DNA from: a virus
Length of the DNA stretch: 21,178 bases
Strand: one strand, 5' to 3'
IMG/VR virus record: IMGVR_UViG_3300023179_000590
Span: 1-21,178 of that record
Part shown: piece after piece, positions 1 through 5,604 of the stretch
How positions within the stretch are numbered: the stretch's first letter is position 1
Layout of the letters: each line of letters begins with the position of its first letter
Position numbers and translations under genes: made by a program
Notes under the pieces: generated by a model
Told to the model about the DNA's origin: nothing
Seen by the model: the letters and a program-made list of their open reading frames with translations, nothing else
Database searches by the model: none

Positions 1-115
1 ATATAGTTTGATATCTATACTTTTTCCAGTTATCTGAAGGATTTCCATCACGATCTTTAAAATTATGTCTAAAAGTAAGATCGGCAATGCTAAGTTTTGG
101 TAATTCTAGTCCCAT
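1..115 (-). CDS. Partial hypothetical protein, N-terminus only
   Basis: An open frame starts with ATG at 115 and stays open for 38 codons to the window edge. It is the first gene after the terminator at 156-181, so it probably belongs to the next transcription unit. A purine-rich AAGGGA touches the ATG directly, which is closer than a normal ribosome site, so the start is uncertain. The visible residues are polar, with many Lys, Arg, Asp and aromatic positions (for example DNWKKYRYQ), and match no family I recognise. It has no signal peptide or membrane segment in the visible part. Confidence 0.45.
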   Translation of the reverse strand, partial: MGLELPKLSIADLTFRHNFKDRDGNPSDNWKKYRYQTI

Positions 116-155
116 TCCCTTATTTTCATTTAATTATTAAGAGTTGTAATGCCAA

Positions 156-181
156 AGGGCCCACCATTTCTGGTGAGCCCT
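156..181 (-). terminator. Hairpin terminator after the metallophosphoesterase gene
   Basis: Read on the minus strand, an 11-position stem with one mismatch (156-166 against 171-181) closes a GAAA loop, which is a GNRA-type tetraloop, and is followed by TTTGGCATT, a short T-rich tail. It starts 14 nt after the stop codon at 196-198. Position, stem strength and the T-rich tail make it a likely intrinsic terminator that ends the long minus-strand operon. The tail is weaker than in a textbook terminator. Confidence 0.6.
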
Positions 182-195
182 CTGTTCGATGCAAC

Positions 196-1188
196 TTACT
201 TGGCAATAAATTCTTGACCTTTATAAAGAGTTTTGCCCTCATCAATATGGACTAAGTCCACATGGAATGAGCCTTCATCCTTATAACGAATGACTGCAAT
301 ACCCTGCTGCCAGTTTTCCCAGTAGGTTACTGGCTTACCATTAGAATCCGTGGATCCTTTGACGCTAGGTACATGGCCATCTACACGGCACAGACATCCG
401 GGGCTAATAGCCATAGCCTTAATACGACCTTCACGATCAAAGGTAGTCTTGGACTGAATTTCTTGGCGGTGAATATGTCCAAAAATTGTGGAAATATGCG
501 GCATTTCATTGGTGTACTTCATAGCTGTTGAGCCACCCGAGTTTACCTTATCGCCATGAATAGCACGAAGTTTATCGTTAATCCACCACATACCTGCTGG
601 GTAGGCATCGATATACTCTACGTTAATTTCATCTAGGCGTAGAAGATAAGGCAAAGACATTACTGGCCAAGAATCTGGCATGTTAGCCCGTTTTAACCCA
701 AAAGCAGATAGCGCATTAGCTTGTACAAACTTTTGCATACGGCGATCATGGTTACCCTCAAGCAATACAACTGTAGCCTTTGGGGCATTAGCACGCTGCT
801 CTTGCAAGAACAAATGACCACGATCAATAGCATGCTGAGTAGTCTGAGCAAAAGCTGCTTCTTGTTCGTATTTACCTTGTGCTGGAAGATCTAAAAAATC
901 CCCTAGATTAACAACTTGGTGTACTTCATTCTCATGTTGCTCTGCAGCAAGAACTTGCAATGCAACGCTCATTGCTGCTTCATCATGAAAAGGATCTAAA
1001 CCAGTATCATCAAACTGACGATAGCCAATTTGAGGATCGGGAAGAATAACGGCAGTTTTCCAACCACCTACAAGCGCCGGGGATTTAGGTGCCGGGGCAT
1101 AGCCAGTAATATTTACTGGGGCCGCTGGCTGTACTACAGGCCATTCCGGACCGGTTTTAATTTTAGCAATTTCATCACTTAGAGACAT
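196..1188 (-). CDS. Calcineurin-like metallophosphoesterase
   Basis: The 330-aa product carries the ordered metal-binding motifs of the calcineurin-like phosphoesterase superfamily (Mre11, lambda phosphatase, cyclic nucleotide phosphodiesterases): DPQ at 51-53, GDFLD at 96-100, GNHDRR at 145-150, HGD at 211-213 and GHIH at 237-240. These residues normally hold two divalent metals that hydrolyse phosphoester bonds. The substrate cannot be read from sequence; a nuclease, a protein phosphatase and a nucleotide phosphodiesterase are all possible. The first motif has Gln where the classical motif has His. I chose ATG 1188 because GGAG lies 5 nt upstream; the GTG at 1194 overlaps that site and has none of its own. 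The gene overlaps the preceding one by 10 nt and is followed by the terminator. Confidence 0.85.
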   Translation of the reverse strand: MSLSDEIAKIKTGPEWPVVQPAAPVNITGYAPAPKSPALVGGWKTAVILPDPQIGYRQFDDTGLDPFHDEAAMSVALQVLAAEQHENEVHQVVNLGDFLDLPAQGKYEQEAAFAQTTQHAIDRGHLFLQEQRANAPKATVVLLEGNHDRRMQKFVQANALSAFGLKRANMPDSWPVMSLPYLLRLDEINVEYIDAYPAGMWWINDKLRAIHGDKVNSGGSTAMKYTNEMPHISTIFGHIHRQEIQSKTTFDREGRIKAMAISPGCLCRVDGHVPSVKGSTDSNGKPVTYWENWQQGIAVIRYKDEGSFHVDLVHIDEGKTLYKGQEFIAK

Positions 1189-1415
1189 GCGCACTCCATG
1201 TTACGGTGACGGCGTACAGACTCTACGCTAAATGTTCCACCAACGTTTTTACAAATTTGATGTAAGTCTCGAGTTGCCATAAATGGATCTTTGACTACAT
1301 CTGAAAAAGATTCTTGGTCTTTTTCAGAAAGCGTTACCACCCAAGCACCGACAACACAGTGCTTAGTTGTAAGTAACTTTTGTTCTTTAAATTCTTGTAT
1401 AGCTTTAGCTAACAT
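1179..1415 (-). CDS. Small helix-turn-helix-like protein
   Basis: This 78-aa protein has a strong ribosome site, GGAGG with a 4-nt spacer before ATG 1415. The C-terminal half looks like a small DNA-binding fold: a helix around 46-56, a turn with GG at 59-60, then a basic recognition-like segment SVESVRRHRN at 63-72 and a final ECACL. Small phage proteins ending in a SVRRHR-Cys-x-Cys pattern are, to my memory, frequent in actinobacteriophages, but I cannot name a function. DNA or RNA binding is an inference from the basic helix. It overlaps the metallophosphoesterase gene by 10 nt and is separated from the previous gene by a 66-nt gap containing a strong hairpin. Confidence 0.65.
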   Translation of the reverse strand: MLAKAIQEFKEQKLLTTKHCVVGAWVVTLSEKDQESFSDVVKDPFMATRDLHQICKNVGGTFSVESVRRHRNMECACL

Positions 1416-1444
1416 TTGTCCTCCAATAGTTATCCCGTTTGTGT

Positions 1445-1470
1445 TTGGGGCAGGCTTAACCCTGCCCCAA
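1445..1470 (-). terminator. GC-rich stem-loop lacking a U-tract
   Basis: A perfect 10-bp inverted repeat (1445-1454 against 1461-1470) with a 6-nt loop sits in the gap between the 99-aa gene and the 78-aa gene. On the minus strand it reads TTGGGGCAGG, loop, CCTGCCCCAA and is followed by ACACAAACGG, so no U-run. Actinobacterial terminators often lack U-tracts, so it may terminate or attenuate; it may equally be an RNA processing or stabilising structure. It lies 29 nt upstream of the next start codon. The structure is certain; its function is not. Confidence 0.45.
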
Positions 1471-1481
1471 CAACTTATGTA

Positions 1482-1781
1482 TTAAATATACGACGAACCC
1501 ATGCCATCGTCAAATACACTCCTGCTGCGATTAACAACATTAGGAATGATTCGACCGCTAGCCTGAGTAGCGCCTGCTTCTGGTGCTGTAGGAATTACAG
1601 TTGTTGCCGTAATACCGTAACGAGCACCATTACGCTCTTTGCCAGGTTGACCATAAATAGCTTGATATGGTGTTGCTGTTCTTTGTGCCTTTGGAGAAGC
1701 GGCTGGATCTGCAGCCTGCACATTTCCACGAGGAACTAGAGTAGCACCGCCTGTGTCAGTGGCTGATGGATAAGTAGCCAT
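1482..1781 (-). CDS. Small Ala/Pro/Thr-rich hypothetical protein
   Basis: The 99-aa product is rich in Ala, Pro, Thr, Gly and Arg with little predicted order, for example AADPAASPKAQ and APEAGATQASG. It has no cysteine, membrane segment or catalytic motif. The ATG at 1781 follows GAGG with a 5-nt spacer, which supports translation. A 69-nt gap separates it from the SpoVS-like gene upstream, and the strong hairpin at 1445-1470 follows its stop codon. Possible roles include a virion-associated or scaffolding-type protein, but nothing in the sequence decides this. I do not recognise a family. Confidence 0.6.
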   Translation of the reverse strand: MATYPSATDTGGATLVPRGNVQAADPAASPKAQRTATPYQAIYGQPGKERNGARYGITATTVIPTAPEAGATQASGRIIPNVVNRSRSVFDDGMGSSYI

Positions 1782-1850
1782 TATTACCTCATTCTAGAAT
1801 AGAGAGCTATCGCACTATAACGGTAACTCTAAAAAGTTAAAATATCAGCC

Positions 1851-2138
1851 TTAACTCGCCATAATGGTGAAAACGATGGCTGAAATCTTACCCTCTCTGG
1901 ATTCAACATTTGTGAATCCTGGCTTACATACAAGATCAAGTCCTCTTGGGGCTACATAGCCTCTTGCGATAGCAATAGCTTTTACAGCCTGATTTACAGC
2001 TGAAGCACCTACTGCCCTGATCTTTACTGTTGGGCTTTCATACAGTGCATGTGCAATGGCTGACCCCACAGATTGTGGGTTAGACCCACCACTTACTCTA
2101 AGGTAGTTTTCTTCGTCTTTATTCTGGATTTCGCTCAC
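1851..2138 (-). CDS. SpoVS-like protein (stage V sporulation protein S family)
   Basis: Residues 12-92 match the SpoVS family along their whole length: LRVSGGSNPQSVGSAI at the start, the hallmark RAVGASAVNQAVKAIAIARG at 41-60, VAPRGLDL at 62-69, and a C-terminal strand ending IVFTI. SpoVS proteins are about 86 aa, so this 95-aa protein is full length with a short polar N-terminal extension. In Bacillus, SpoVS affects septation and spore coat assembly; the fold is Alba-like and nucleic-acid binding has been proposed. Its role in a phage is unknown: regulation of host development, or binding of DNA or RNA, are both inference. The start is GTG 2138, with AAGGA about 9 nt upstream. Its leader contains an inverted repeat that could pair with the ribosome site. 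Confidence 0.9.
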   Translation of the reverse strand: MSEIQNKDEENYLRVSGGSNPQSVGSAIAHALYESPTVKIRAVGASAVNQAVKAIAIARGYVAPRGLDLVCKPGFTNVESREGKISAIVFTIMAS

Positions 2139-2141
2139 GAT

Positions 2142-2190
2142 TAGTGTTCCTTAATTGTCCGATTATTGAGCGCCCTCTAAGAAAACACTA
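2142..2190 (-). promoter_or_regulatory. Inverted repeat that could mask the spoVS-like ribosome site
   Basis: In the 55-nt leader before the SpoVS-like start, TAGTGTT (minus strand of 2184-2190) is complementary to AACACTA (minus strand of 2142-2148). The helix can extend by two G-U pairs into the GG of AAGGA, the apparent Shine-Dalgarno sequence. The loop contains a further small palindrome, GAGGGCGCTC. Such pairing would reduce translation initiation. A 7-bp repeat in a short AT-rich leader could arise by chance, so this is only a candidate control element. Confidence 0.3.
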
Positions 2191-2193
2191 CCA

Positions 2194-2739
2194 CTATTTA
2201 GTGGCTAACTTATCGTAAACTTCTTTTTCATACTCAAAATCATGCTTATTTCTAGCAATTCGAGCTAATCCGTAGGAATCTGCGGCATTGTCATCATTAA
2301 ACTCTACTCCCCACTTTTTGTACACCTGTAGCAATACTTGACTCTTGCTTACCTTAGTGGCTTTTCCGGCAATGTATTTTTTAAGACTTGGTGGAGGGAC
2401 AATAATTGGAAACCTAACTTGATCATTACCTGGGTAAAGATCAAAGATTAATAGTTTTATCATTCCGCCAAGTTCTCCCAGCATGTGAGACATCTGGCTA
2501 CCAAATGCGTAACCTTCCATAGCTATCTTGGCTACCTCATATTCTGACAGTAAATCTTCAAGATAATTACGAATATTACAAAGCTTTTCTATGCCGTCGC
2601 CTTCTGCCTTATACACCTCGGTATAAAAATTGCCTTTTTTATCCATAATGGTAGTACCAAAGCCGGTATAAGACTGATCTATGCCAATATAGACTTCGCC
2701 TTTTAAAGCAGCTTTGTCGCCAAATGATTTGATACTCAT
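2194..2739 (-). CDS. RuvC-like Holliday junction resolvase
   Basis: The 181-aa product has the RNase H-fold layout of RuvC: first acidic residue in IGIDQSYTGFG (D21), second in KIAMEGYAFG (E75), and the C-terminal acidic pair in DDNAADSYGLA (D150 and D154). A PPPSLKKYIAGK stretch at 115-126 resembles the segment that precedes the last helix in RuvC. RuvC enzymes cut four-way junctions with two metal ions; in phages they resolve recombination intermediates and branched DNA before packaging. Length is close to cellular RuvC (about 170 aa). The gene overlaps the dNMP kinase gene by 4 nt (ATGA). A short palindrome lies across its stop codon. Confidence 0.85.
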   Translation of the reverse strand: MSIKSFGDKAALKGEVYIGIDQSYTGFGTTIMDKKGNFYTEVYKAEGDGIEKLCNIRNYLEDLLSEYEVAKIAMEGYAFGSQMSHMLGELGGMIKLLIFDLYPGNDQVRFPIIVPPPSLKKYIAGKATKVSKSQVLLQVYKKWGVEFNDDNAADSYGLARIARNKHDFEYEKEVYDKLATK

Positions 2740-3266
2740 GCAGATACCTTTACTAGGGCAAGCACCAAAACCTTAAGTTCATCAAGATCGCCTTTATTTT
2801 CTACTACATAATCAAACACGTAATTATCTAGAGCTACTTCAGATGAATGACTGTTGACAGGGCCTGTGCCCGGACGAGTTACCCGCCACATTTGACCGCC
2901 AAGATCTCTAATAGCATCTGCTTCATTTTTAAACCTTACATCGGTGATTATATAGTTTTTTGTAGGGTCTAAACTTCCTAAGGTTTTATTAACCCAAATT
3001 TGTTCTCCAAATATATTGCGGCCAGCTTCTGTGCCCATACGCTGTAGCAAACGACGTACTTCTGGGTAGTTGCGCTTAGCTTCTTCCCAACCAAGCATAC
3101 CTACCACATCAGCAAGAAATACTCCGTATCCTGCCATAGGATTTAAAGCTACTAGTGCTTCGCGCAACGTATCTGCAAACGCTGCACGTTCAAAATTCTC
3201 GTCAAGAAGAACTTTAGCTATTTCATCTTTACCGCTCTGGGCGTAACCGGATAATCCTATAATCAT
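2736..3266 (-). CDS. Deoxynucleoside monophosphate kinase (T4 gp1-like)
   Basis: The 176-aa protein opens with a P-loop, GYAQSGKD at 7-14, in the G-x4-GK-D form typical of phage dNMP kinases. Other family marks are ADTLREAL at 31-38, QRMGTEAGR at 75-83, TDVRFKNEAD at 108-117, and a late HSSE segment at 140-143. The enzyme phosphorylates dNMPs to dNDPs with ATP and so feeds phage DNA synthesis in the cytoplasm. It sits among replication and recombination genes, with 4-nt overlaps at both ends, which fits translational coupling. A generic P-loop nucleotide kinase is the main alternative; I favour dNMP kinase because of the TDVRF-NEAD motif. Confidence 0.85.
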   Translation of the reverse strand: MIIGLSGYAQSGKDEIAKVLLDENFERAAFADTLREALVALNPMAGYGVFLADVVGMLGWEEAKRNYPEVRRLLQRMGTEAGRNIFGEQIWVNKTLGSLDPTKNYIITDVRFKNEADAIRDLGGQMWRVTRPGTGPVNSHSSEVALDNYVFDYVVENKGDLDELKVLVLALVKVSA

Positions 3267-3766
3267 TTCATATCCCTCTCACTATCCCAGTGACCTTTAG
3301 GATTGCTTTGCTTATACTTCATGTATTTATCATAGTTTTCATTAGGGGTAAATTGAGTTGGATTTTTTTCATTTAACTGACGCAATAATTTGTCTATAGT
3401 TTGATTAAGGAATGTAATCTGACTCTTCAAAAGTTTTTCTATTTCAGTTAGTGGCCTGTTGTAATCCTCAGCAATAATCTGAACGAGTTTTATAGCTAAA
3501 TCTGGAATAAAATTATGACCAAACGTATCTGCACAGCACTCGTTAGGGCACACATCAAGGCTATCTTGGAGAGTGTTTTCCAAATAAGCAGCCATATCTT
3601 TTATTTCTTCTTCAGTCATTTTAGAAACTTCAGGAACAACATCTGTAGGTTTAGACGGTGTAGAAAATACACGGCTAACAGGTTGTGCGCCAGTGTACCC
3701 ACCGCCAACTGAAGTTTTTGTTGTATATTGCTGATAATAATTATTAGTTGATTCTATATTTGTCAT
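3263..3766 (-). CDS. Hypothetical protein with helical C-terminal half
   Basis: The 167-aa product has a polar, low-order N-terminus (1-48, rich in Thr, Ser, Tyr) and then a helical region. Residues 70-85 contain Cys73, Cys77, Cys78 and His84 close together (CPNECC), which might bind a metal but match no named finger. Residues 104-135 form a Leu-rich amphipathic stretch suited to a coiled coil. It overlaps the dNMP kinase by 4 nt and the upstream UvsY-like candidate by 4 nt, so it is expressed with both. I do not recognise a family. Confidence 0.65.
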   Translation of the reverse strand: MTNIESTNNYYQQYTTKTSVGGGYTGAQPVSRVFSTPSKPTDVVPEVSKMTEEEIKDMAAYLENTLQDSLDVCPNECCADTFGHNFIPDLAIKLVQIIAEDYNRPLTEIEKLLKSQITFLNQTIDKLLRQLNEKNPTQFTPNENYDKYMKYKQSNPKGHWDSERDMK

Positions 3767-4242
3767 ACTGAGTACCTCCGTGCTCGGGTCTTTACACTAC
3801 TATCTGATGTGCGGCGAGTTAACTCTCGAGAAACTAATGCTGAATCCCGCTCTAAGTTTTGCAGCAATACTTCCACCAGTTTGCGGTAAGCATGCTTTTC
3901 ATCTAGTTCTTGCTTAGCTTCTACGACCTTTGGGTCTAAAAGGATATTAGCTTTAGCAATTGTTACGCGATCACCACTACCGCCCTTCCAGTTATTTACC
4001 ATAGCTGTGGCTTCTAGCACTGATACGTAACGATCTGCCTCACGTTCATCAATTGCTGCGACAGCAACCTGTGGGGCTACATAATCAGTCCAACTAGTCA
4101 AAGTAACAAAAAGTTCCATAAGGTCTTCGTCATGAAGCTCTGTGATATCCACAGGTAACTCGGGTATTTCATAGTTAGGTTTGTTAGGGATTTGAAACCC
4201 TTTTTTATTTAATGCATTTAATGCATGCGCACTATTACTCAT
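3763..4242 (-). CDS. Small helical protein, possible UvsY-type recombination mediator
   Basis: The 159-aa protein has no catalytic motif. A conserved-looking stretch ITELHDEDLMELFVTLTSW (33-51) is followed by a long helical region with many charged residues and a C-terminal helix YRKLVEVLLQNLERD (119-133) ending in a basic tail with SRELTRR. T4 UvsY, which loads the UvsX recombinase, is also a small helical protein with a similar central ATA-rich helix and C-terminal helix; the resemblance is in layout only, so this is a hypothesis from context (RecA, gp32-like SSB, nuclease nearby). I chose ATG 4242 over 4272 because GAGGA lies 8 nt before it and the longer form would run deep into the preceding small gene. 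Confidence 0.7.
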   Translation of the reverse strand: MSNSAHALNALNKKGFQIPNKPNYEIPELPVDITELHDEDLMELFVTLTSWTDYVAPQVAVAAIDEREADRYVSVLEATAMVNNWKGGSGDRVTIAKANILLDPKVVEAKQELDEKHAYRKLVEVLLQNLERDSALVSRELTRRTSDSSVKTRARRYSV

Positions 4243-4408
4243 TATTTCCATCCTCGTATAAATCATCATCAATTAATTGAATAGTCTTGCATGGGTATGG
4301 AATTTGGCAAACTGCACAAGTAATTCCTACATGCTCACTGCGTTTTTCTGCATGGTGTAGTTCACGAATGTGTTTTACAGCAGCACGATACGGATGTTTC
4401 TTAATCAT
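4235..4408 (-). CDS. 57-aa Cys-motif protein (CxxC...YPCxTI)
   Basis: This short gene encodes 57 aa. GGAGG stands 6 nt before ATG 4408, and the gene overlaps the upstream nuclease gene and the downstream gene by 8 nt each, so it fits the operon perfectly. The N-terminal half is basic and His-rich (RELHHAEKRSEH). It is followed by TCAVCQIPYPCKTI, with Cys31, Cys34 and Cys40, then an acidic tail. The same signature, TC-x2-C...YPC-x-TI, recurs in the 73-aa gene at 14516-14737. Three cysteines with a His-rich segment suggest a small metal-binding fold; the function is unknown. Confidence 0.75.
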   Translation of the reverse strand: MIKKHPYRAAVKHIRELHHAEKRSEHVGITCAVCQIPYPCKTIQLIDDDLYEDGNNE

Positions 4409-5294
4409 TTGTTTCCTCCCTGAAGGTCTCGCAACGCTTGCAACCGTTGACTGGATCTATATTACATGCAGGTGGGCGCTGGTTGTCAACTGCCCATGCT
4501 ACATCGGCTGCATTTTCAAATATATCTGCTATGTACTCTGGGTCGTACATAACCTCAAACTCTTTGTAGTCTTGGTTGGCCTTTAGTTCATAAATATAAA
4601 CAATAGATTCTGGGGCTGACTCAGCAAGGCCCTCTTCTACCATCAAATGACAAAGATGTAAGTAAACCTGTCCCTGAAGTATATGGCTGCGAAAAGGCTG
4701 CTTTATTGCCCGCCAAGCTGTATCTAAGTCGTTACCTGCTGCAGAGAGCATACTTGGGGCTTCAAAGCGGATAGTGCCTGTGCCTATTGATTTAATTTCA
4801 ATAAGGAAGTCGGCATCAAGTCCCTTTACCCAACCATCTGCATGACCACGGATCATATGCTTTGCAGAGGATAAAGGAACCTCTTTGTAAATAAGCCCGC
4901 CCTCATTACAAAACTGGCAACCCTCTGGTGAAGTGGCGTAAAAGGATTCATTGCAGTACACGCATTCCCAAAGCCCATACATATTTCCCATTTGGGTGAT
5001 CCAGGACTGCCACTTATGATGAATTGCATGCCCTTCATCAAAGATGGACTGAGTGCGGAGAGTAGGCTTATCTTGGGTATGTACATAGTTACCGTTTAAT
5101 GCATGATAGGCATGTAAAGCACACCATTCAGACTTAATCATGTCACTAGGATGCAAATAACTTTGATCACGAAACTCTCGAGGCTTAGCCAACATGTAGC
5201 GTTCTAGTGGACCGGTCAAACGCGATTTACGTTTATTAGCGTCCAGGAATGCCTTTAGGCTTTTGCTTGTTATCTTTTGTGGTTTTGAAGTCAT
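4401..5294 (-). CDS. Cas4/RecB-like PD-(D/E)XK exonuclease with Fe-S type cysteines
   Basis: The 297-aa protein has the Cas4-family order: HPSDMIKSEWC with Cys58, a GHADGWV motif (D153), the catalytic FLIEIKS strand (E166, K168), QGQVYLHL (about 207-214), and a C-terminal CNIDPVNGCKRC (Cys277, Cys285, Cys288). One N-terminal plus three C-terminal cysteines is the 4Fe-4S pattern of Cas4 and AddB. An extra pair of knuckles, CVYC (111-114) and CQFC (126-129), looks like an inserted zinc ribbon. The likely role is processive exonuclease in phage recombination or end processing. No cas1, cas2 or CRISPR array is present. It overlaps whiB-like 1 by 59 nt; the ribosome site at ATG 5294 is weak (GGAT), and Met34 is an alternative start. 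Confidence 0.85.
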   Translation of the reverse strand: MTSKPQKITSKSLKAFLDANKRKSRLTGPLERYMLAKPREFRDQSYLHPSDMIKSEWCALHAYHALNGNYVHTQDKPTLRTQSIFDEGHAIHHKWQSWITQMGNMYGLWECVYCNESFYATSPEGCQFCNEGGLIYKEVPLSSAKHMIRGHADGWVKGLDADFLIEIKSIGTGTIRFEAPSMLSAAGNDLDTAWRAIKQPFRSHILQGQVYLHLCHLMVEEGLAESAPESIVYIYELKANQDYKEFEVMYDPEYIADIFENAADVAWAVDNQRPPACNIDPVNGCKRCETFREETND

Positions 5295-5604
5295 TTGTTG
5301 TATCCAGCCATTCTTCCAAAGTCATATTTGCTTTAGTATATTTACGTACCATAGCATTTCGTTCTCTATGTGACAAACCGCCCCATATTCCATGCAGTTC
5401 ATCCGCGTTTATTGCTTCCACTAGGCACTCTCGCCTTACTGGGCAAGGAGGCCTACCGTCTGCTCCTTTACAGATTGCCTTTGCTTTATCTGCAATGGAA
5501 GCATATTGGTCTTTATCCCGTGGTGGATAAAAGATTTCGGTGTCTACTCCGAAGCATTTGGCGTCGTATCGCCAAGTCCATTCGGGGTCGTCGTCGTATC
5601 GCAT
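5236..5604 (-). CDS. WhiB-family transcriptional regulator 1 (unusual Cys spacing)
   Basis: The 122-aa product has the WhiB features: Cys17 in AKCFG, then Cys45, Cys54 and Cys60 in a CPVRREC context, the GIWGG turn at 72-76 and a basic segment SHRERNAMVRK after it. WhiB proteins hold a 4Fe-4S cluster and bind the sigma factor to change transcription; phage copies can repress host whiB genes or affect superinfection. The canonical spacing is C-x2-C-x5-C; here it is C-x8-C-x5-C because KGADGRPP is inserted. The C-terminal 30 residues are Lys/Thr-rich. It overlaps the preceding nuclease gene by 61 nt and the following one by 59 nt, much longer than other overlaps here. Confidence 0.88.
   Translation of the reverse strand: MRYDDDPEWTWRYDAKCFGVDTEIFYPPRDKDQYASIADKAKAICKGADGRPPCPVRRECLVEAINADELHGIWGGLSHRERNAMVRKYTKANMTLEEWLDTTNDFKTTKDNKQKPKGIPGR

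Noticed and set aside
118-155. Possible promoter between the terminator and the left-edge gene, TTGGCA with TAAATG 17 nt later
   Set aside because: The -35 is fair, the -10 matches only three positions, and the TTGGCA is also the tail of the terminator. Plausible by position, not by sequence.
1814-1842. Possible promoter: TATAGT at 1814-1819 (minus strand) with TTTTAA about 17 nt upstream
   Set aside because: The -10 is good but the -35 matches poorly, and AT-rich gaps yield such pairs by chance. It is the largest non-hairpin gap in the operon, so transcript mapping could revive it.
1851-2138. Firmicute host suggested by SpoVS
   Set aside because: Two WhiB genes point to Actinobacteria, and SpoVS homologues occur outside Firmicutes.
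2191-2204. Palindrome CCACTATTTAGTGG across the RuvC stop codon, followed on the minus strand by TGTTTTCTT
   Set aside because: The stem is only 5-6 bp and mostly A/T-flanked; too weak to call a terminator, though it could contribute to one.
4240-4272. Longer N-terminus of the UvsY-like candidate starting MMMIYTRMEI
   Set aside because: These codons overlap the 57-aa gene in another frame and have no ribosome site; the ATG at 4242 has GAGGA 8 nt upstream.
4287-4586. Plus-strand frame of 99 codons with hydrophobic, Cys-rich product
   Set aside because: It is antisense to the 57-aa gene and the Cas4-like C-terminus, whose Cys motif is well conserved; the plus frame is a shadow.
4853-5086. Minus-strand 77-codon frame inside the Cas4-like gene
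   Set aside because: It lies inside the frame that encodes the zinc knuckles and catalytic region, has no ribosome site and its product has no recognisable feature.
4401-5294. A CRISPR adaptation system suggested by the Cas4-like gene
   Set aside because: No cas1, cas2, other cas genes or repeat-spacer array were seen in the window; phage Cas4-like nucleases usually stand alone in recombination modules.
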